DNA of 64,000 bases from Bolinopsis microptera (Eukaryota; Ctenophora; Tentaculata; Lobata; Bolinopsidae): positions 8,597,726-8,661,725 of the forward strand of contig NC_087074.1 in NCBI RefSeq assembly GCF_026151205.1, written 5' to 3'. A model generated the notes under the pieces. It was given only the letters and a program-made list of their open reading frames with translations, was not told the origin of the DNA and did no database searches. Of this stretch, positions 1 to 27,309 are shown piece after piece. A program made the translations under genes and the position numbers. Position 1 is the stretch's first letter. The number at the start of each line of letters is the position of its first letter.

Positions 1-3000
1 CTTCTGAAGGGGTTTTTGGAGAAGTGCAGCTGCTCGTCCCCAAATACCTGGTCAAACAAAATGTTTACTAACATAATTTTATTTTGGATCTATCTTAGTT
101 AACTGGCAAAGTAAATTTTGAATAGTGTAGGCCACAAATTCTTGTATTAAGTCCTAAAACAGTTATCCCACCATCATAATAGCTTTCGGTTTCTGTCTGA
201 CTTCAAATCTGTAATTTTCATTGGCATCCCAATCCTCGTGGAGAAAAAGAGGTCTATCTGTATCCATTAGGGGTCGATCTGATACTGGAATAATATATCC
301 CGTTTGAGGTGACGTCCCGATGAAGTTTATAGAAAATAGCATGGTAAAATAGATTTTAAACAATCAAACTGAAGTCAATTATTCATTCTCAAGTTCACAA
401 AAATGTAACATTAAACATACTAGAGGATTGAAAGAATTTAGCGCAGAGGAAAAAGTCCTTATCAGTCCCAGGAAGATTAAGTTTGCTGTGAACAGTGACC
501 AGGAGTTCTCTAGCAGTGGTATCTGGTGAGATCAGGAAACCTTTGTAACCCTCGACACCTCCGTCTATCTGATCCGCCCAGATACGGATCAGATTCTGTT
601 CACCTGATCTGTAGGGGAGGGTTTTAGAGATACTTCACTACAAAGATATACAGAACAAATACAAATTTCTAGCAACTCCCAGTAAATTAAGGTCTAAGCA
701 AAGTTAAATAAAATGTAGAACAACTAACGGCAGGCCTCTCTTTGGGGAAGTATTGACAGATCCCGGAGACAGGGGCGGTTCTTTAGTAGGACTAGATTTC
801 TTGGAGGCAGCTGGTGATGTGGGCAGGGAGTGGGAAGGACTAGCTGATCCTTTCTTGGTTCCCTAGAGGTACGAGTTAATTCACCAGCTATGTAACGAAA
901 TGTGCCTGTTGACAGACCCACCGTCCCGTGAACAGTAGAGAGAGTGATTTAATTGCACAGGTTATTAATTTCATTGAACTATGCTATGATTCGAGCTATT
1001 TTGTTACTTTGAAATTGAGATGTTGCATTCAGGTTACAACTTTATCGCTTATAAATTTGGTTATATCGATGCATTGACAGTTGAAGTTACAGTGCTTGAG
1101 TGCTTGTTACTTGCCTTAGCCTTTTTGATCATCTTCATGAAGCTGTTTCCTTTTGCAGATCGTACCAACCCAGGTTTTGTGTCCTGTCTAAGAAACAAGA
1201 ATGTCAGCCAAAACGTGAAGGTGAATATTTAAGGAAGCTAAATTGGTGGATTTGGATCAGGTATCTATTTCAAATGTTAAACTACGGACAAATGGCAACG
1301 ACAAAATTGCGCCTGGAAATTTACTTGGTGGGAGAGGGAGATCTGGTATTGATGGGGGGAGACCTTGCAGACATAGAGCGAGCTAGTTTAGCTGGGGGCT
1401 CCGGAGAAAAGGATATCTTGTTCTTTGAAGAGTTCTTTGAAGACGGCATACGGAGAGGGTTAAACGTGTAACCTGGTTCAACCTGTGAAGCAGTGAAGTG
1501 ATTATGTTAATTGGGAACCAGATGATAACCATAGTCACATAATAATCAACTCATCTTGGAGCTGTAAATAAACATGAACTTGTAACCTTGTAAAAGGAAG
1601 AACCGAGAACGAACAAATAACGATCGAGATGCTAAACAAAAATCAGTCTAAATCATACACTCACATCTGGTATTTCCAACTCGGGCAAGCAATCGGGGGT
1701 AGACCGGGTTTTTAAAATGCCCCGCCTGTTACCACGATCAATCATGGTGAGAGCAGAAGAAAGGTAGCTTCATCAAGACACAACGTAACACCAGTAACAC
1801 GACACTCAACAGTGATGTTTACAATTCAAATTTACTTATTACCAGACGGATACAGCAAGGGAGAGAGAGTGAGAGATCGGGCCCTCGTCCTAGCAACACA
1901 CGGATTACGTAAAACGCTTCAGAGGTATGTTATGTATTTCAGTATGGTTGGAATGTATCAAAGCCATCAATCGAAAATTGACCCAAAGTGCCACTTAAGT
2001 TTCGGGCAAGACTTTATTTAATTTGGAGTTTCGGGTAACAAGCGGGTTGTTAGTGACGAGTAAAGGTTCATAAGTTAAATATCCTATCTTTCATTCGAAT
2101 GCAGTGATATTGGTTGCTATGGAAACGTGAACTCGAATGGATTTCGGAGATTAGTAAAGCAATCTGAGGGTAGTGACAAATTAGCAAGATACCACGAATT
2201 TCAAGGAACAAAGGAGAGAGCATGATAAATTTCACTTAAATGACATATTTCTATTAACAAACTAACACATAGCACGCTTACAGCAAATATTTTCAGAACA
2301 GAGGAACATGGAGGTCTGGAATTTCACATTACAAGCATTTTAGTAATTATGGAGTTTACACAAAGATCAGACGGAACATTCGTAATCCTAGATATGTAAA
2401 AACCGTACGTTCCGACACAAAAGATTCCCACATTCACAAACGAGGAGAGGGAGGAGAAAAGGGGTTGGAATTTGGATCGACAGGAGAGGGAGGAGAAGAG
2501 GGAGGAGAAGAGGGGCTGGATCGACAGGGGAGGTGATGTACAAGCCACTTACCTGGAACTCAATCTCTATTTCATCAGGTTGAATGTTGGGGTCCACTAT
2601 CAGTGAGGGTGCTGAGAGATGGTTAGGAATGCAGGATGGGGAATTGGGTCGAGATCTGTCTGTCGCTACGTCTGAAAACGGAAGAGAATTATGTTTCTTA
2701 GATCCAACATTGGATCGGAGCATAGCAACTGTTTAGAAAAGCATGTGGCCGTTTTCGGGAGGCGATACTTAACAGAAAGTTGAACCATCGCTCTAGACTC
2801 TAGAGCCGGTCTAGACCTGCAGTCAATAACCGTCCAGAGCCGGCTAATACCAATTCTACGACGCAACCGTTCTACACCACTTAAGAGCCAGCAGCGAATC
2901 TATATTTTCAAACCGGCAACTAACCGGCTAGTTATATTAACTCCTACCTTTTAAACTCAAGGACCTAAAATGATAGTGCGGCATCGACTCAACATTCATC

Positions 3001-6000
3001 AGATTCTCATACTACACTCAAACTATTTAGAGTTTATTATCATGTAGCGATCGGAAGCTTGCAACAAAAACAGACGAAAGGTTTATCTAAGGTCATTGAA
3101 ATAGAGTACAAAAACTTTTAGCAAGTTAAATGTACGTTCGTAAACTTGCAACTCGAGGAACGCATTGTTTTACGACAAAAGAGAGGTTTCCTAGTAAAGT
3201 CATGACTACATACTCGCTTTATTGTTCCTTTGGATGCAGCCATTTTGTAGGCAGCACAATAGCAAGCACTGCTAAGTGGAGAGAAATTAATTAATCTCCA
3301 ACTCGTGATATAGTCCCGTAAAGCACAAAGATAAGGGACCTATTAAATACAAGAATGCGCATTGCTATTCGCTCGTAATATTTGATGCTTAATAAATGTT
3401 AAAAGGGACAAATTACCTGGCACAGTAAGAGTCATATTATCAGGACAAGTTCCTCTGTTGGTCCCACTGTTTGGTCTGGAGGCTATTGGTTTAAAACATG
3501 TCACTCTTGTCGGAGACCCGCTTATTTCCACCGGAGGGGGTTGGGGCACCTCAGAGCACGTAACCACAGTTTGAACACTTGAGGAAGTTAAGGGCGTGTC
3601 CCTCTGGTCTGTAATACTGGTAGTTTGAGAGGTCACATCACTACAATCACCAGGGAATGATGCCATCTCGTTAAGATCAGCAGGTAGTGACGTCATACCA
3701 GATGTCACGGGGGATGATGACGTCATGCAATATTGAGGCGAGGGACCGTCTGTAGGGGAGATGGGGTAACGCTGTTTGGGGACAGTCTGGTATGTGTCCG
3801 GGGTTTTTTGGGATTTGGCTGATTTTGATCCTTGACTACCTGGATATTTATCAGTGATATGTCATGAATACATTTATTCAATGGATGAAAATAGCGTAAT
3901 TTCAGAATTTAATATTACCACTCCCTCATTTTCATCCTTAGTCGTAACCTTACACCTAGCAATAACCGTAACTCTAACTCTATCCCCAACTTTAGCCGAC
4001 CATTGCCATAACGGTAACCCGTTATAACCCTAACACCTTATTCAAGGAATCTAGTGGTAAAATCTCGAAGTTTAAAATAACATTCCAGACCCTTCCACGA
4101 CGTAAAACACTGTGTGTGTATATACAAAACAATGGTTGTACTCAGTACTGTGATTGAATGATGAAATTGCATTAAGTATGAAATTATCAGAAACTAACAC
4201 AATTTCAAAATTCGTTTTCCCAACTTCTGATTTAACTCACTCCTAGAAGCCCACACAGCCCCGAATCCTTCTTTTTTCTTGGGCTGTGCTTTTCTCTTGC
4301 TCCCCGTAGACGAGTTATTTGAGTTTCTTGAGGAGTCTAACCTCTCTAAGAACAGTGGGGACCCTGCATCTAGATCTTGTACTGACTTGTCAGTCGAACC
4401 CTGAAGGAGTTGAAGATGAGACTCAACATCCGTGCCACTGTTTATAAGCTTTCTATTATGAGTTTCAGTTTTTTACCCGCGCCTCACTAATGACAGTTTT
4501 ACGGAATTAGAAACCAGACGATTAGTGTAAAAACTTTCCCAGCTTGTTAAGTACCTACCTTATAGACCTACTTCTCTCCTCAAGTGTGAAAATGCACACC
4601 AGAACTACAGAATAGTACTAATCGTTCCAGAGAGAGCGAGCATGGTTTTATTGTTTAATTTCATTAATTCATTACAACCCTGCTCACTTGACCAGCGAGT
4701 AGGAACTCGTGTGATAAAACTGGTTTACCAAGTGTTTGTTAAGTTCCCATCTTTTAATGCCACTACTTTACACAATGCCCGGCACGTGGACCGACTCCAT
4801 GCACACCCTGCCATCATCCCTGAAACCAACCCTTCAGACAAAAGCTGAGAATATCGAGCATGTGTGTAAAATTCAGCTGCTAAGACCGGACCAGATAAGT
4901 TCAGAGCTCTTCGAGACCATCACGTGACTCCGGAAACTCACCGGAGTGGAGGATGTTCCAACAATCTCGCCTTTATTGGAGGTCTAGTTTTATGTGAGCT
5001 CATTTCTGAGCATTTCTATCGAATAATTGCCACAATTCACATAGTAGTCACGATACTGGAGCCTGGACGAGTAACTATCACAGTGTCAATATATTCGTCA
5101 CTACACCTCCAACAAATAGAGGGTGCCAACTAAATTTGTTTGTTTGCTCTGGACGTAGTAATTTGTAGTAGGTTGGTGAGAGAATAATAGCCTCTAAATC
5201 ATGCACTTCATGATTTAGTGAGTACTTGCGAGAAACCTGGAGTTTTCAAAACATAATGTCGATAGTGCTAAGTATGACTATGTGTGCCGGAGTAGAGTGC
5301 ATATCTATCTATGATTAGGATCTACATAATATGTTAATGTACTTTTGTATGCAAAAATCAATGAAAATTGCTGTGATGAAGACAAGAATGTGGAGGTTTA
5401 TAAATTATTTTCAAATAATCTTCCTCGTGCTTCAGAAAACTGCCACGGAAAATTAGCGATTTTGGTGCATGATATTTTTACATAAAAACCGGAACTCATG
5501 GTTGAATAAATATTGCTCAATTTCAGGTGGATAAAGATGGATAAATTTTCAGTAGCCTGTTGCCAGAACTCGAAGATATTGCTTACCGTTATTAATACTC
5601 TAAGAAATGGTAACTTATTTCCTGTACGATTTTAAACACTCCCAACGCCACGAAGCCATTTATAGAATATAATAAATTCAGGAATCATGTTGGTACTATC
5701 CGCCCTTCAGATGTTTATTAACAATCCGAAAAGTGCAGAGTAACTTGAATGAAGCAGTATTGTATTGGATCTCCACGAGGCGAGGCACTGTAATGAAGAT
5801 AGATAATGACTAGATAATGACTGGATAATTAGTACCTCATATTGAAGCAGCATGATGGGGGTCCCTCTGTCCAGGATGTCCAGTGATGCAGCACTGGTCT
5901 CCGAGAGTACACAAGAGTTGTCCAGCTCATCACAAGAGGGTCGGGTCTGGCGGAGACTACGTCGGGGGTACTGGGAGGGGATGTAGGGCTGGTGAGAGGG

Positions 6001-6338
6001 TTGGTGGCTTCGGTTTAGCCCTGCCTGGAGAGGGAGTTGAAGGAGGGTTCAGTTAAAAGTTTCTACTTCAATAATTCCTGAATACAATTACATGTAAAGA
6101 AGAGCCTGATAAAAATGACACACCATTGCTATTTGCCGAGCTGAATTTGTAACCACATACTGTAGATATCAAAACTGGACATTGATACTGAAGAATCTAA
6201 TATCCGAAAAGAACTCAAATGGGAAAAGTCTATCTTAATCCCTAGTCTATCTTAATCGCTAGTTTATCTTAATCGCTAGTTTATCTTAATCTGTAGTTAT
6301 AGAAATTTCACCTTGGCAGAGGTCTTGTCATGGCTCAT
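1..6338 (-). CDS. Ser/Pro-rich protein with Ras-association (RA) domain, 3' end cut by window
   Basis: Eleven exons can be joined in consistent phase: 6312-6338 (start, MSHDKTSAK), 5836-6024, 4241-4400, 3417-3839, 2553-2671, 1325-1482, a 22-nt microexon 1166-1187, 729-862, 421-608, 172-284 and 1-47. All have AG/GT borders, giving about 526 residues before the window edge. Residues 1-410 are low-complexity and rich in Ser, Pro, Thr and Lys. About 413-510 read as an RA domain: a core like LIRIWADQ, then LISPDTTARELL and later DRPLFLHEDWDANENYRFEV, the usual Ras/Rap effector pattern. It is therefore probably a small-GTPase effector or adaptor. The domain following RA is lost off the left edge, so the family (Radil/Rasip, afadin-like or other) is not decided. 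The 172-284 donor (ATG|GTGGGA) is weak; reading through it gives an early stop. RA domain good; exon details fair. Confidence 0.65.
6229..6296. repeat. 17-bp tandem repeat, about 4 copies
   Basis: The motif TATCTTAATC recurs with a 17-bp period at 6231, 6248, 6265 and 6282. It lies in the first intron of the RA-domain gene. Confidence 0.75.
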
Positions 6339-7187
6339 CCTTCCTCATGATCAAACATTCCATCCAACTATCGCATTGTAGCCGCGGATAAAACGATACG
6401 AAATGTAAAGTATAACAAAGTTAGTGGGCCAGCCATCAGGTGGCATGACTCGTGTACATCCTCCGGACACTGCCTCCATGGCAACGACTAACTTTTTCCC
6501 ATAGTCCCCCTCAAATCAGAATATTTACTGTCTGAAATGTGGCGGTCTTGTTATCCGTGTAATCATCGTCCTCTTTTTTCATTTTCTAGCCCATTTTAAT
6601 GGACAACTAAGAGATGACCATCATAGGATTATGAAATTATGACTATGAGCAGGAGTGTGTTATTGGACTTGGAGGGTTTCCAATTCTTCAAGTGATAATC
6701 AATCAAATTTGTCATCCTCTCCGTGATTAGCGGCGCTTGGAGTTGGTTTCGGATTCCGAATTCAAGTCAAGGCTTCTGTACATAAATGGACAAAATTAGA
6801 TCAGTTTGAAAATCTGAGAATGTAACACTATTCGCGAGTAGGTATTTGCATACATTATAATATTGAAGATGCGGCAATAAACCAAAATCTAACAGCCTGA
6901 TGGATGTGGCAGGGCAAGGGGTGATGAAAAGTGAGCAAGGCATTGAACAGCTTCACAACAAGAAGCTGAGATGCACTGATACCGCTTCTCCGACAACTAC
7001 CGGACATGTCCAACTCCGTGGAGCTCCACCGCAGTCAACTGAGTCACGTGATCTGACAGCAGGTTCTTCATTGGTCAACTCCCTGTCAAGTGCTCAACTC
7101 CGATATAGAATTGTGGTACACCGGGCTGCGCTGAAAGCTGAATGTCATCGAGAAATTTTCTAAGCGGCTCGTTAGACAGCTGCACTA
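6339..7187. other. Divergent intergenic region between RA-domain gene and actin
   Basis: No coding sequence is supported. The open frame at 6900-7163 has no homology I recognise and lies directly upstream of the actin control elements. The region must hold the 5' parts of two divergently transcribed genes. Confidence 0.5.
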
Positions 7188-7197
7188 CCAAATATGG
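7188..7197 (+). promoter_or_regulatory. CArG box (SRF site) of the actin promoter
   Basis: CCAAATATGG is a perfect CC(A/T)6GG serum-response-factor site, 78 bp upstream of the TATA box. CArG boxes are the classic control element of animal actin genes, so position and match together make this convincing. A reverse CCAAT box (ATTGG, 7243-7247) lies between it and the TATA box. Confidence 0.75.
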
Positions 7198-7274
7198 TCA
7201 TTTAATCTGCAATCCCGAGAATTGGGAGCAAAGTCAGCGCTGATTGGTCCGTGGAAACCTGTTGATGCAAGTGC

Positions 7275-7280
7275 TATAAA
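7275..7280 (+). promoter_or_regulatory. TATA box of actin
   Basis: TATAAA lies 85 bp upstream of the actin ATG. Transcription would start near 7305, leaving a 5' UTR of about 60 nt. Confidence 0.75.
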
Positions 7281-7364
7281 ACATTTTACAGGCCAGTACT
7301 CGAAATCAAATCTCTTGTTAACCTTAGTTGTGTGTTGTATTATCTTGATTAAACAGCTCTAAAC

Positions 7365-10384
<3,020 letters not shown>

Positions 10385-10892
10385 GAAGGACATTATAGAA
10401 GACCTAAGGATTCTAACACCTTGCCCGCCAGGCTGATTATAATACCAGGGCAACTTTGCTTGCAAAGTCGACTTAGGCCAACGGAACACCAACGGTAGTT
10501 TTAGGAGGAAACACGAAGAATTGTATATTATATTTTTTTAGATGTAATATTTATATTGTACAAAGTTTCATCAAATTACGTTTCTGATTTTGTCATTACA
10601 CTAAATGAAACTCGAATTTTCCAATAAGCGAATTTAATGAATATGCTTTATAAAATTGAAATAAGGAATTAAAACAAAATGCTTTCGTATCAAAAATCAA
10701 CTAATTGTCCTCTGCAACTTATTCTGATTCCCAACGGAATAACGGCTAAATTTCTCACAGTCTTGATCCCAAACAGAAGCAATAAATCCAGCTTATCTAC
10801 TCTGTCGAACGAATAATTTTCTTCCTCACGTTTTCGAGCAAATTGTGTGTAAGCACAGCTTTATTTCACATCAAAACAACTTCTGAATTTCT
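10385..10892. other. Convergent 3' region between actin and T
   Basis: No coding sequence seen. An AATAAA at 10791 could serve the actin transcript (+). On the minus strand AATAAA occurs at 10860-10865, only 28 nt after the Brachyury stop codon. Confidence 0.45.
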
Positions 10893-22009
<11,117 letters not shown>

Positions 22010-22075
22010 CGTGGGGAAAGATGGCGAAACAAGTAGCAAGTGTCTGAAATAGTTGAACTGAGAGGACTGGGTCCG

Positions 22076-22217
22076 TATATAGTGGGCAGATCTACTGCGC
22101 GCTCTCTCGCTCTCCTGATTGGTGGACTGTAGAGTGCGTTATTAAGTAGCAGTCACGTGAGGAGCTCTGTAGCCAATCACGACCGGGGAAAGGGGCAGGT
22201 GGTCTGCGCTGGCCAAT
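22076..22217 (-). promoter_or_regulatory. Brachyury promoter: TATA, CCAAT boxes and E-box
   Basis: TATATA at 22076-22081 lies about 67 bp before the T start codon, with an initiator-like TCAGTTC near 22045. Further upstream are CCAAT elements at 22118-22122 (ATTGG), 22173-22177 and 22213-22217, and an E-box CACGTG at 22154-22159. Motifs are seen directly; function is inferred from position. Confidence 0.55.
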
Positions 22218-24545
22218 CAGCGAGCAGGCGAGTGAACTGAAATATAGAGATTGTTAGTAAACGTAGGAAGAAGACCAGAAGCTCTGAATTCACATAAAAA
22301 GCAGTTCTTGGGCTAAGATCATTGTAATGCACCCAGTGGAGCTCAGAATGCAATAACCAAGTACTGATCCCCCTAATTACTAATTAGCGTAATTAATGAG
22401 CCCATAATTGCATTGGTGAGAGCAGATTGGTTATTATTTCAGCTCGGAGGCACGCCATGAAGGAGTGTTTATAAATGGCGTCAATTTAAAATTTAGCAGC
22501 TATTTGGGCCCATGATCTAAACGAGCTTGAGCATGCGCGGGACACATGAATGGTGAATACTTCTATACTTGAATAGGTAATAAAGAATTATTTCTGGTTT
22601 GAATGATAGCCAAGCATTTAACAAGTAGCACATTCTCTGTGAATTGTTTTGGTTCTCACATTTTCACATATTACAATATGCAACATATGATTACATAGTC
22701 CAGGGAGAAAGCAAGCTGCTTGGTAATCTGATTTAGGCACGTTTCACAACCTCGTGGTAATTGAGTTAACATGGGGTTACCAATTAGTAAAAGTAGGTGT
22801 AGCATGGCCATTCAACCCGCCTTAGGACAAGTATTCTTTCCAACAATAGCTTCAGTTCCTTTGCTTCTAGTTACAAAGTTGTGAGGGTAGTTTTTTGAGA
22901 TCTGAGGCTTTAGTTTCACCGAACAGCAGCAGACTTTGTGCCCATAGTTTCGGGAAACTACCATCGTATTTCCAGACTTCGCCTTGCAAAGTTCTAGAAC
23001 ATGCGGAAAAAACCTTGTAATATTCTCTTTTATGAGCAAGCCAAACGTGGATGCTTGTGGCTCATTAAATTTTAAAGTTCGATTCCACAAGTATCTGGTA
23101 GAAATCCGGCAGTGTCCTAGAGATTTATTTTCAATTTTGCGCTCTGTGGAGCAGTAAGTGGTCGGATATTAAGTGCTGCCTGAGTGGGGGGAAGGAAAAG
23201 TAAGGCAGCACACAGGGCTCATATGTGTAGTTGCCCTGTAGTTGTTAAAACGGCTTCTAACGTCCAGGGCACATTTCAAATTTTGACACGGCCTGGAGGG
23301 CATACATATGCAAAATATGCCAACTCAAATCATTTGAACGTGCAACTTTTGGCGAGTTTAGACGGTTTAATCCTGCAAGCTGGCCTAAATCAAAGCAGGA
23401 ACGATTTGATTTACGGGGAATATCTCAGAAGGTTGCTATGTTATGACGATTGTTGGAGGTGAGGGGCGAGAAATTGCCACTACAGCAACCCTGCTAGGGC
23501 TCGTGTCAGTGGCGAAGTTTGCGAGCCTTGCCAAGCATCGTGTTACTGTGTCAAGTATTACAGGTCTGCAATTTGAGTTATGAAATTTGGATCAAATTCG
23601 TGAAGCATTGTGAGTCAAGGGTCACGGGTTATGAGATTAAAGTACGCGTTATATTGCGACGTGTACACTCATCAGGCATTTCCCGAGTAATCGGCGAAAC
23701 TTTCTTTTTTTAGTGTTTTTTTACAGTTCGCTGTAGAATTATGACTGCAATGAAAAGTCGTGATTATGAATCCTAACACCTAGAGAACTCCCTAAAAGAC
23801 AAAATGTGATCTTACTTAAGTTCTAACTTCTAGTCCAACTTGGTAGATTTTAGATTAATAATTATAAATTAATTATATTGACTCCTGTGATCTGACCCTG
23901 CTTAAAATCATATTTCTTAGTCAACTATCTTATTCAACATTCGTCATACTAAAATTCTTGCTAATGTATTTCTTATCACTTCACAATCTAAACAATAGCT
24001 TTGATGTCGGGGGCTCCACCCAAGACCCCGTACGAAGTTTAACAAAGATCAAAGTTAAAGTTTGCGCAAAACTTTCGCGCGCTTTATAACCAATTTGGAG
24101 GATTACGAAATCCTGCTTATCGACTATCGTGGGAAAAACTGCTCAATAATTGCATAAAGTATAATTTATAAATATAACTATTTAAGTTAAATGAAATTCA
24201 AAAACTCCAGATCACTTGAAGAAGCAACACGAGGAGAGTCGCAGAGCAAACAGTGCAACACGAGATTACTGATTACAATAGCTGTATAACTATAAGAAAA
24301 CAAGGATTTAAATTAACATTACATTAACAAGGTTGAGGTTTGGCAATGACATGAAAAAGATGACACTTACCTGTTAGTGCTGTATTACCAATAGAGTGCT
24401 ACACGCAAGCATAAGTGGGCAGTCAGCTGTGAAGTGTGAACACGGCACGAAAAGGGGCGTCGCGCGTCGGCAGCCGAAAAAACAAATACTTCCGGGACCG
24501 GTGCTACGGAATAGTTACCATGACAACGTCACGTGACCCCTGGGT
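22218..24545. other. Region upstream of Brachyury, no supported gene
   Basis: Open frames at 22812-23090 (-) and 23184-23462 (+) have no recognisable homology. A GC-richer patch at 22800-23700 may be repeat-derived. From about 24370 to 24545 lies a short GC-rich stretch with an ETS-like CTTCCGG and CACGTGAC. On the minus strand a donor-like CAG|GTAAGTG near 24372 suggests a noncoding first exon pointing left. Confidence 0.35.
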
Positions 24546-24593
24546 ATGGAGGTGGTTGAGGTGCGAACTGCTCGAAAGGTAAACACTCTTTGA
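24546..24593 (+). CDS. Short upstream ORF abutting a start codon
   Basis: ATG at 24546 reads 15 codons and stops at TGA 24591-24593, immediately followed by the ATG at 24594 (TGAATG). The arrangement resembles a regulatory uORF with reinitiation, if the downstream exon is genuine. Confidence 0.3.
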   Translation: MEVVEVRTARKVNTL

Positions 24594-24736
24594 ATGGGCA
24601 ATTCATCGTCTGGGAGGCTGGCGGTTCGGTTGTTTGCAGCATTTAAAGTGATCCTCGCTTCACTCAATGTTACCGGCTTGGAAACGCTCTACAAAGAGGT
24701 GCTCCAAAGGCCAGGAAGGAGCTTTGAGTCTTATCG
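24594..24736 (+). CDS. Putative first coding exon, N-myristoylation-like start
   Basis: The frame opens MGNSSSGRLAVRLFAAFK and ends at a good donor (TATCG|GTGAAC) in phase 2 after 47 codons. MGNSSS is a consensus N-myristoylation start, so the product may be membrane-anchored. It sits just downstream of a GC-rich, ETS-containing promoter-like stretch. I could not find the next exon and do not recognise the protein; it could be chance. Confidence 0.35.
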
Positions 24737-24892
24737 GTGAACAACTTCATGGTCACATACTACACATAGTACATTGTTTAATGTTGTAAATATCACGATG
24801 AGTTCACTCTACGGTTAACAGTGACTGAGTTCTGTACAGAAGTTATTCAGAATTGTTCAAGAATTCAGGTGAAGCCAGAATTTCCAAATATT

Positions 24893-25669
24893 TCAGTGGT
24901 CTAGCTTTCGCTGCATCCTGACATCCTCCTCGGTGTGGTCAAGCATGACCTGATCATCCAAAACTCCAAACAGGACCTGAAATGGACAACTTGAATTTTA
25001 GAATGTACTGAATTATTTTAGAATATTTAACGTTTTTGAAGTTAAAGGAATTTAGAATGTACTTTGAATGATGAAGATTACGACATTGCTTTGCTGATGC
25101 TATTTAAAAACACGCCGGTGATTATTATGATCCGTGACGTAATGATAGTTTCGGAACAGTTGTTGCAAGTCCAACTTGGCATGACGGAAAGTCAAATCAC
25201 TCTGAAAGACACTCTTCATTCGTCAAATTGAAGACTTCAACTTTTAATCACCAATTATCTGTGATTTGCACTGATTACCAGACAGGGGTACTCGCTGACG
25301 AAGCAGGCGGACTGGAATGTGACAGTTAGGTGTCACATCCTCCTTACTGTCACAACTGCTGACGTAGCACGGACTGTAATGAATTGAGAGCGTTTTAACA
25401 CATTTGTAACGAGATAAGTGATGTCTTCAGGGCCGCTCCAACTTGTTTGGAGACAGGTGAATAATGGGGACATTGTACAGAACCATTGATACACCGTCGC
25501 AACTTTTGTAGTTTTTTGAAATATTTCGCAGTAAAAATAGACAATTTACCTGAAAACAGTAGAGCGTGAGACTCCATGATGTCTCGTGGTTGTTTTTTCC
25601 TTCTAATCTTGTTAGCACACTGATTTGGTGAGAGACCAGGTTCAGTCCATCTGTTGACAAATTCACTTC
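24893..25669 (-). CDS. Unknown protein, two C-terminal exons
   Basis: Exon 25550-25669 (40 codons, ending SLTLYCFQ) joins in phase 0 to exon 24893-24976, which reads VLFGVLDDQVMLDHTEEDV and ends RKLDH and a stop. The last exon has a clear pyrimidine-rich acceptor (CCATTTCAG). The upstream acceptor (TTAAG) is weak and no start codon was found. Family not recognised. It overlaps, in antisense, the region downstream of the putative exon at 24594. Confidence 0.4.
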
Positions 25670-26732
25670 CTTAACCAAAATTAACGTTTTGATTAATTAC
25701 TCGTTGGATTAAATTAAGCGTTAATGGACCAGAATTTTGTCAATATCCTAGAGATGTCCCCTCCGTTGCGTCTCTAGAGGTGTTAACGGCAGCCAAGTAA
25801 CCTGCTCACTTCCCCTACTACAGCTCGCAGTCTCAACAATACCACACCACACACGATCTTTAACCTCTGTAGACTTTTTACAGATTGTGGGGAGAAATAA
25901 GATGCACTGTTTAATCTGAATGGAGCCTCATATATGTGGGGGATAATTTAAAGACGTTAAATAATAACACTCTATAGCCTAATATTTATATACTGACTAA
26001 CTTTACATTCAAACAGGACTAGGAGCAACAGATGTGGTGTTTTATTTTTCAAATTGTTTCCTTTGAAATCCTATACACTTATTAGCACCTATATAGAGTA
26101 AAGCAAGACACAGAGTCAACATTATTTAGTCTATGTTAGAATATCCGATGGACAAAAGGGTGGCAAATTGTTAGCTCTCACTTTTTGAAGAAAAAAAAAT
26201 GGTATGAAAAAAACAAGTGAAGGTGTGATTTCAAATGTGAAAACTTAGATCGTGAATTATGCGATCAGTGACTGTGGAATGTGGATACTGATAGTGGACC
26301 GCATAACAAAGTATATTCCATACAATGGTCCTGTCGTTGTGAAGCCGAAACCACAAAACAGTAAATCAGACTGAATTTTCATTTCCCACAGATGCAGTCA
26401 AATTTCAATGCAATTTGTCTAGACTCTAGTTGATAATTGATTGAATGATTTCGTTAGCTTATTGTTGTCTAGTAGTGTAGCTAAAGCTGATTAAAGCAGA
26501 TAACTTATTTCTCTAATACCTGTCAGTAAGATCAAATTTTCAATCACAGATCTATAAATGGAAATACATTCAGCAATTTACTGTATGAACCAATTAATTT
26601 TCAATTCAATCCTTGGAACCTGAGGCGTATGAACCCAACCCCATGCTCGCTGACTCTGAGTACTTTCTACGATTAATAGATATTTTCTACTGAAGTCATG
26701 TCTGTGCGACAAAACATTGCCATGTGGTATCT

Positions 26733-26794
26733 AGATCTGGTCTGTTAGCTAAATTCCTTGATGAGATCTGGTATGTTAGCTAAATTCCTTGATG
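26733..26794. repeat. 31-bp tandem duplication
   Basis: Two adjacent units, AGATCTGGTCTGTTAGCTAA and so on at 26733, then 26764, differ by a single base (C/A) in the part compared. Confidence 0.85.
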
Positions 26795-27309
26795 AGGTGA
26801 CGTAACATGAATGTCATGCGCTAATTGGCATGTTTTCTTTTATCCAATTAAATTCGAAGAGTAATGTTTCTGTCTTATAAGCTACAATGTAATGAGTTCC
26901 TTAGCATTGCCAGATTTATATAAATGATTAGATAAAATCATGTTTTATTAATGGGTAAAGGAATGTAGGTGTGGTGAGCCTCTCCATACTTCTAAACTGT
27001 GCGCTATTTACCTTTCCAAACATTCTTCAGGCATCTGAAAATGAAACTTCAAACATGCCCACTTTTTACAATACACTTCCAAAAAGCTACCTTCCCTCTA
27101 AAAACTTTCAACTTTCTGATAACTCCAAGAATATATTAGCTTGTGCTGCCTGGTATTGCACCTGGATCTACAAGAGAACTATTATAACCCAAACACTCCT
27201 AACTTATATTCTTTATCGTTAATGTTTGTGGGGATGATCGGTATACTTGGACACACGACTACAGCTAGAGTCTCTTGACGGGGAGCTGCTAAAAGTAACA
27301 CCTCAATCT

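Noticed and set aside
724-921. 65-codon minus-strand frame ending in a stop at the RA-gene exon
   Set aside because: The other frame of the same exon (Ser/Pro-rich, phase 0) joins the RA domain without stops.
1100-1471. 123-codon plus-strand open frame
   Set aside because: Opposite strand of RA-gene exons 1325-1482 and 1166-1187, which have proper splice sites.
1812-2021. Plus-strand frame with a donor-like AG|GTATGT after about 38 codons
   Set aside because: No partner exon or family; lies in an intron of the RA-domain gene. Possible but unsupported.
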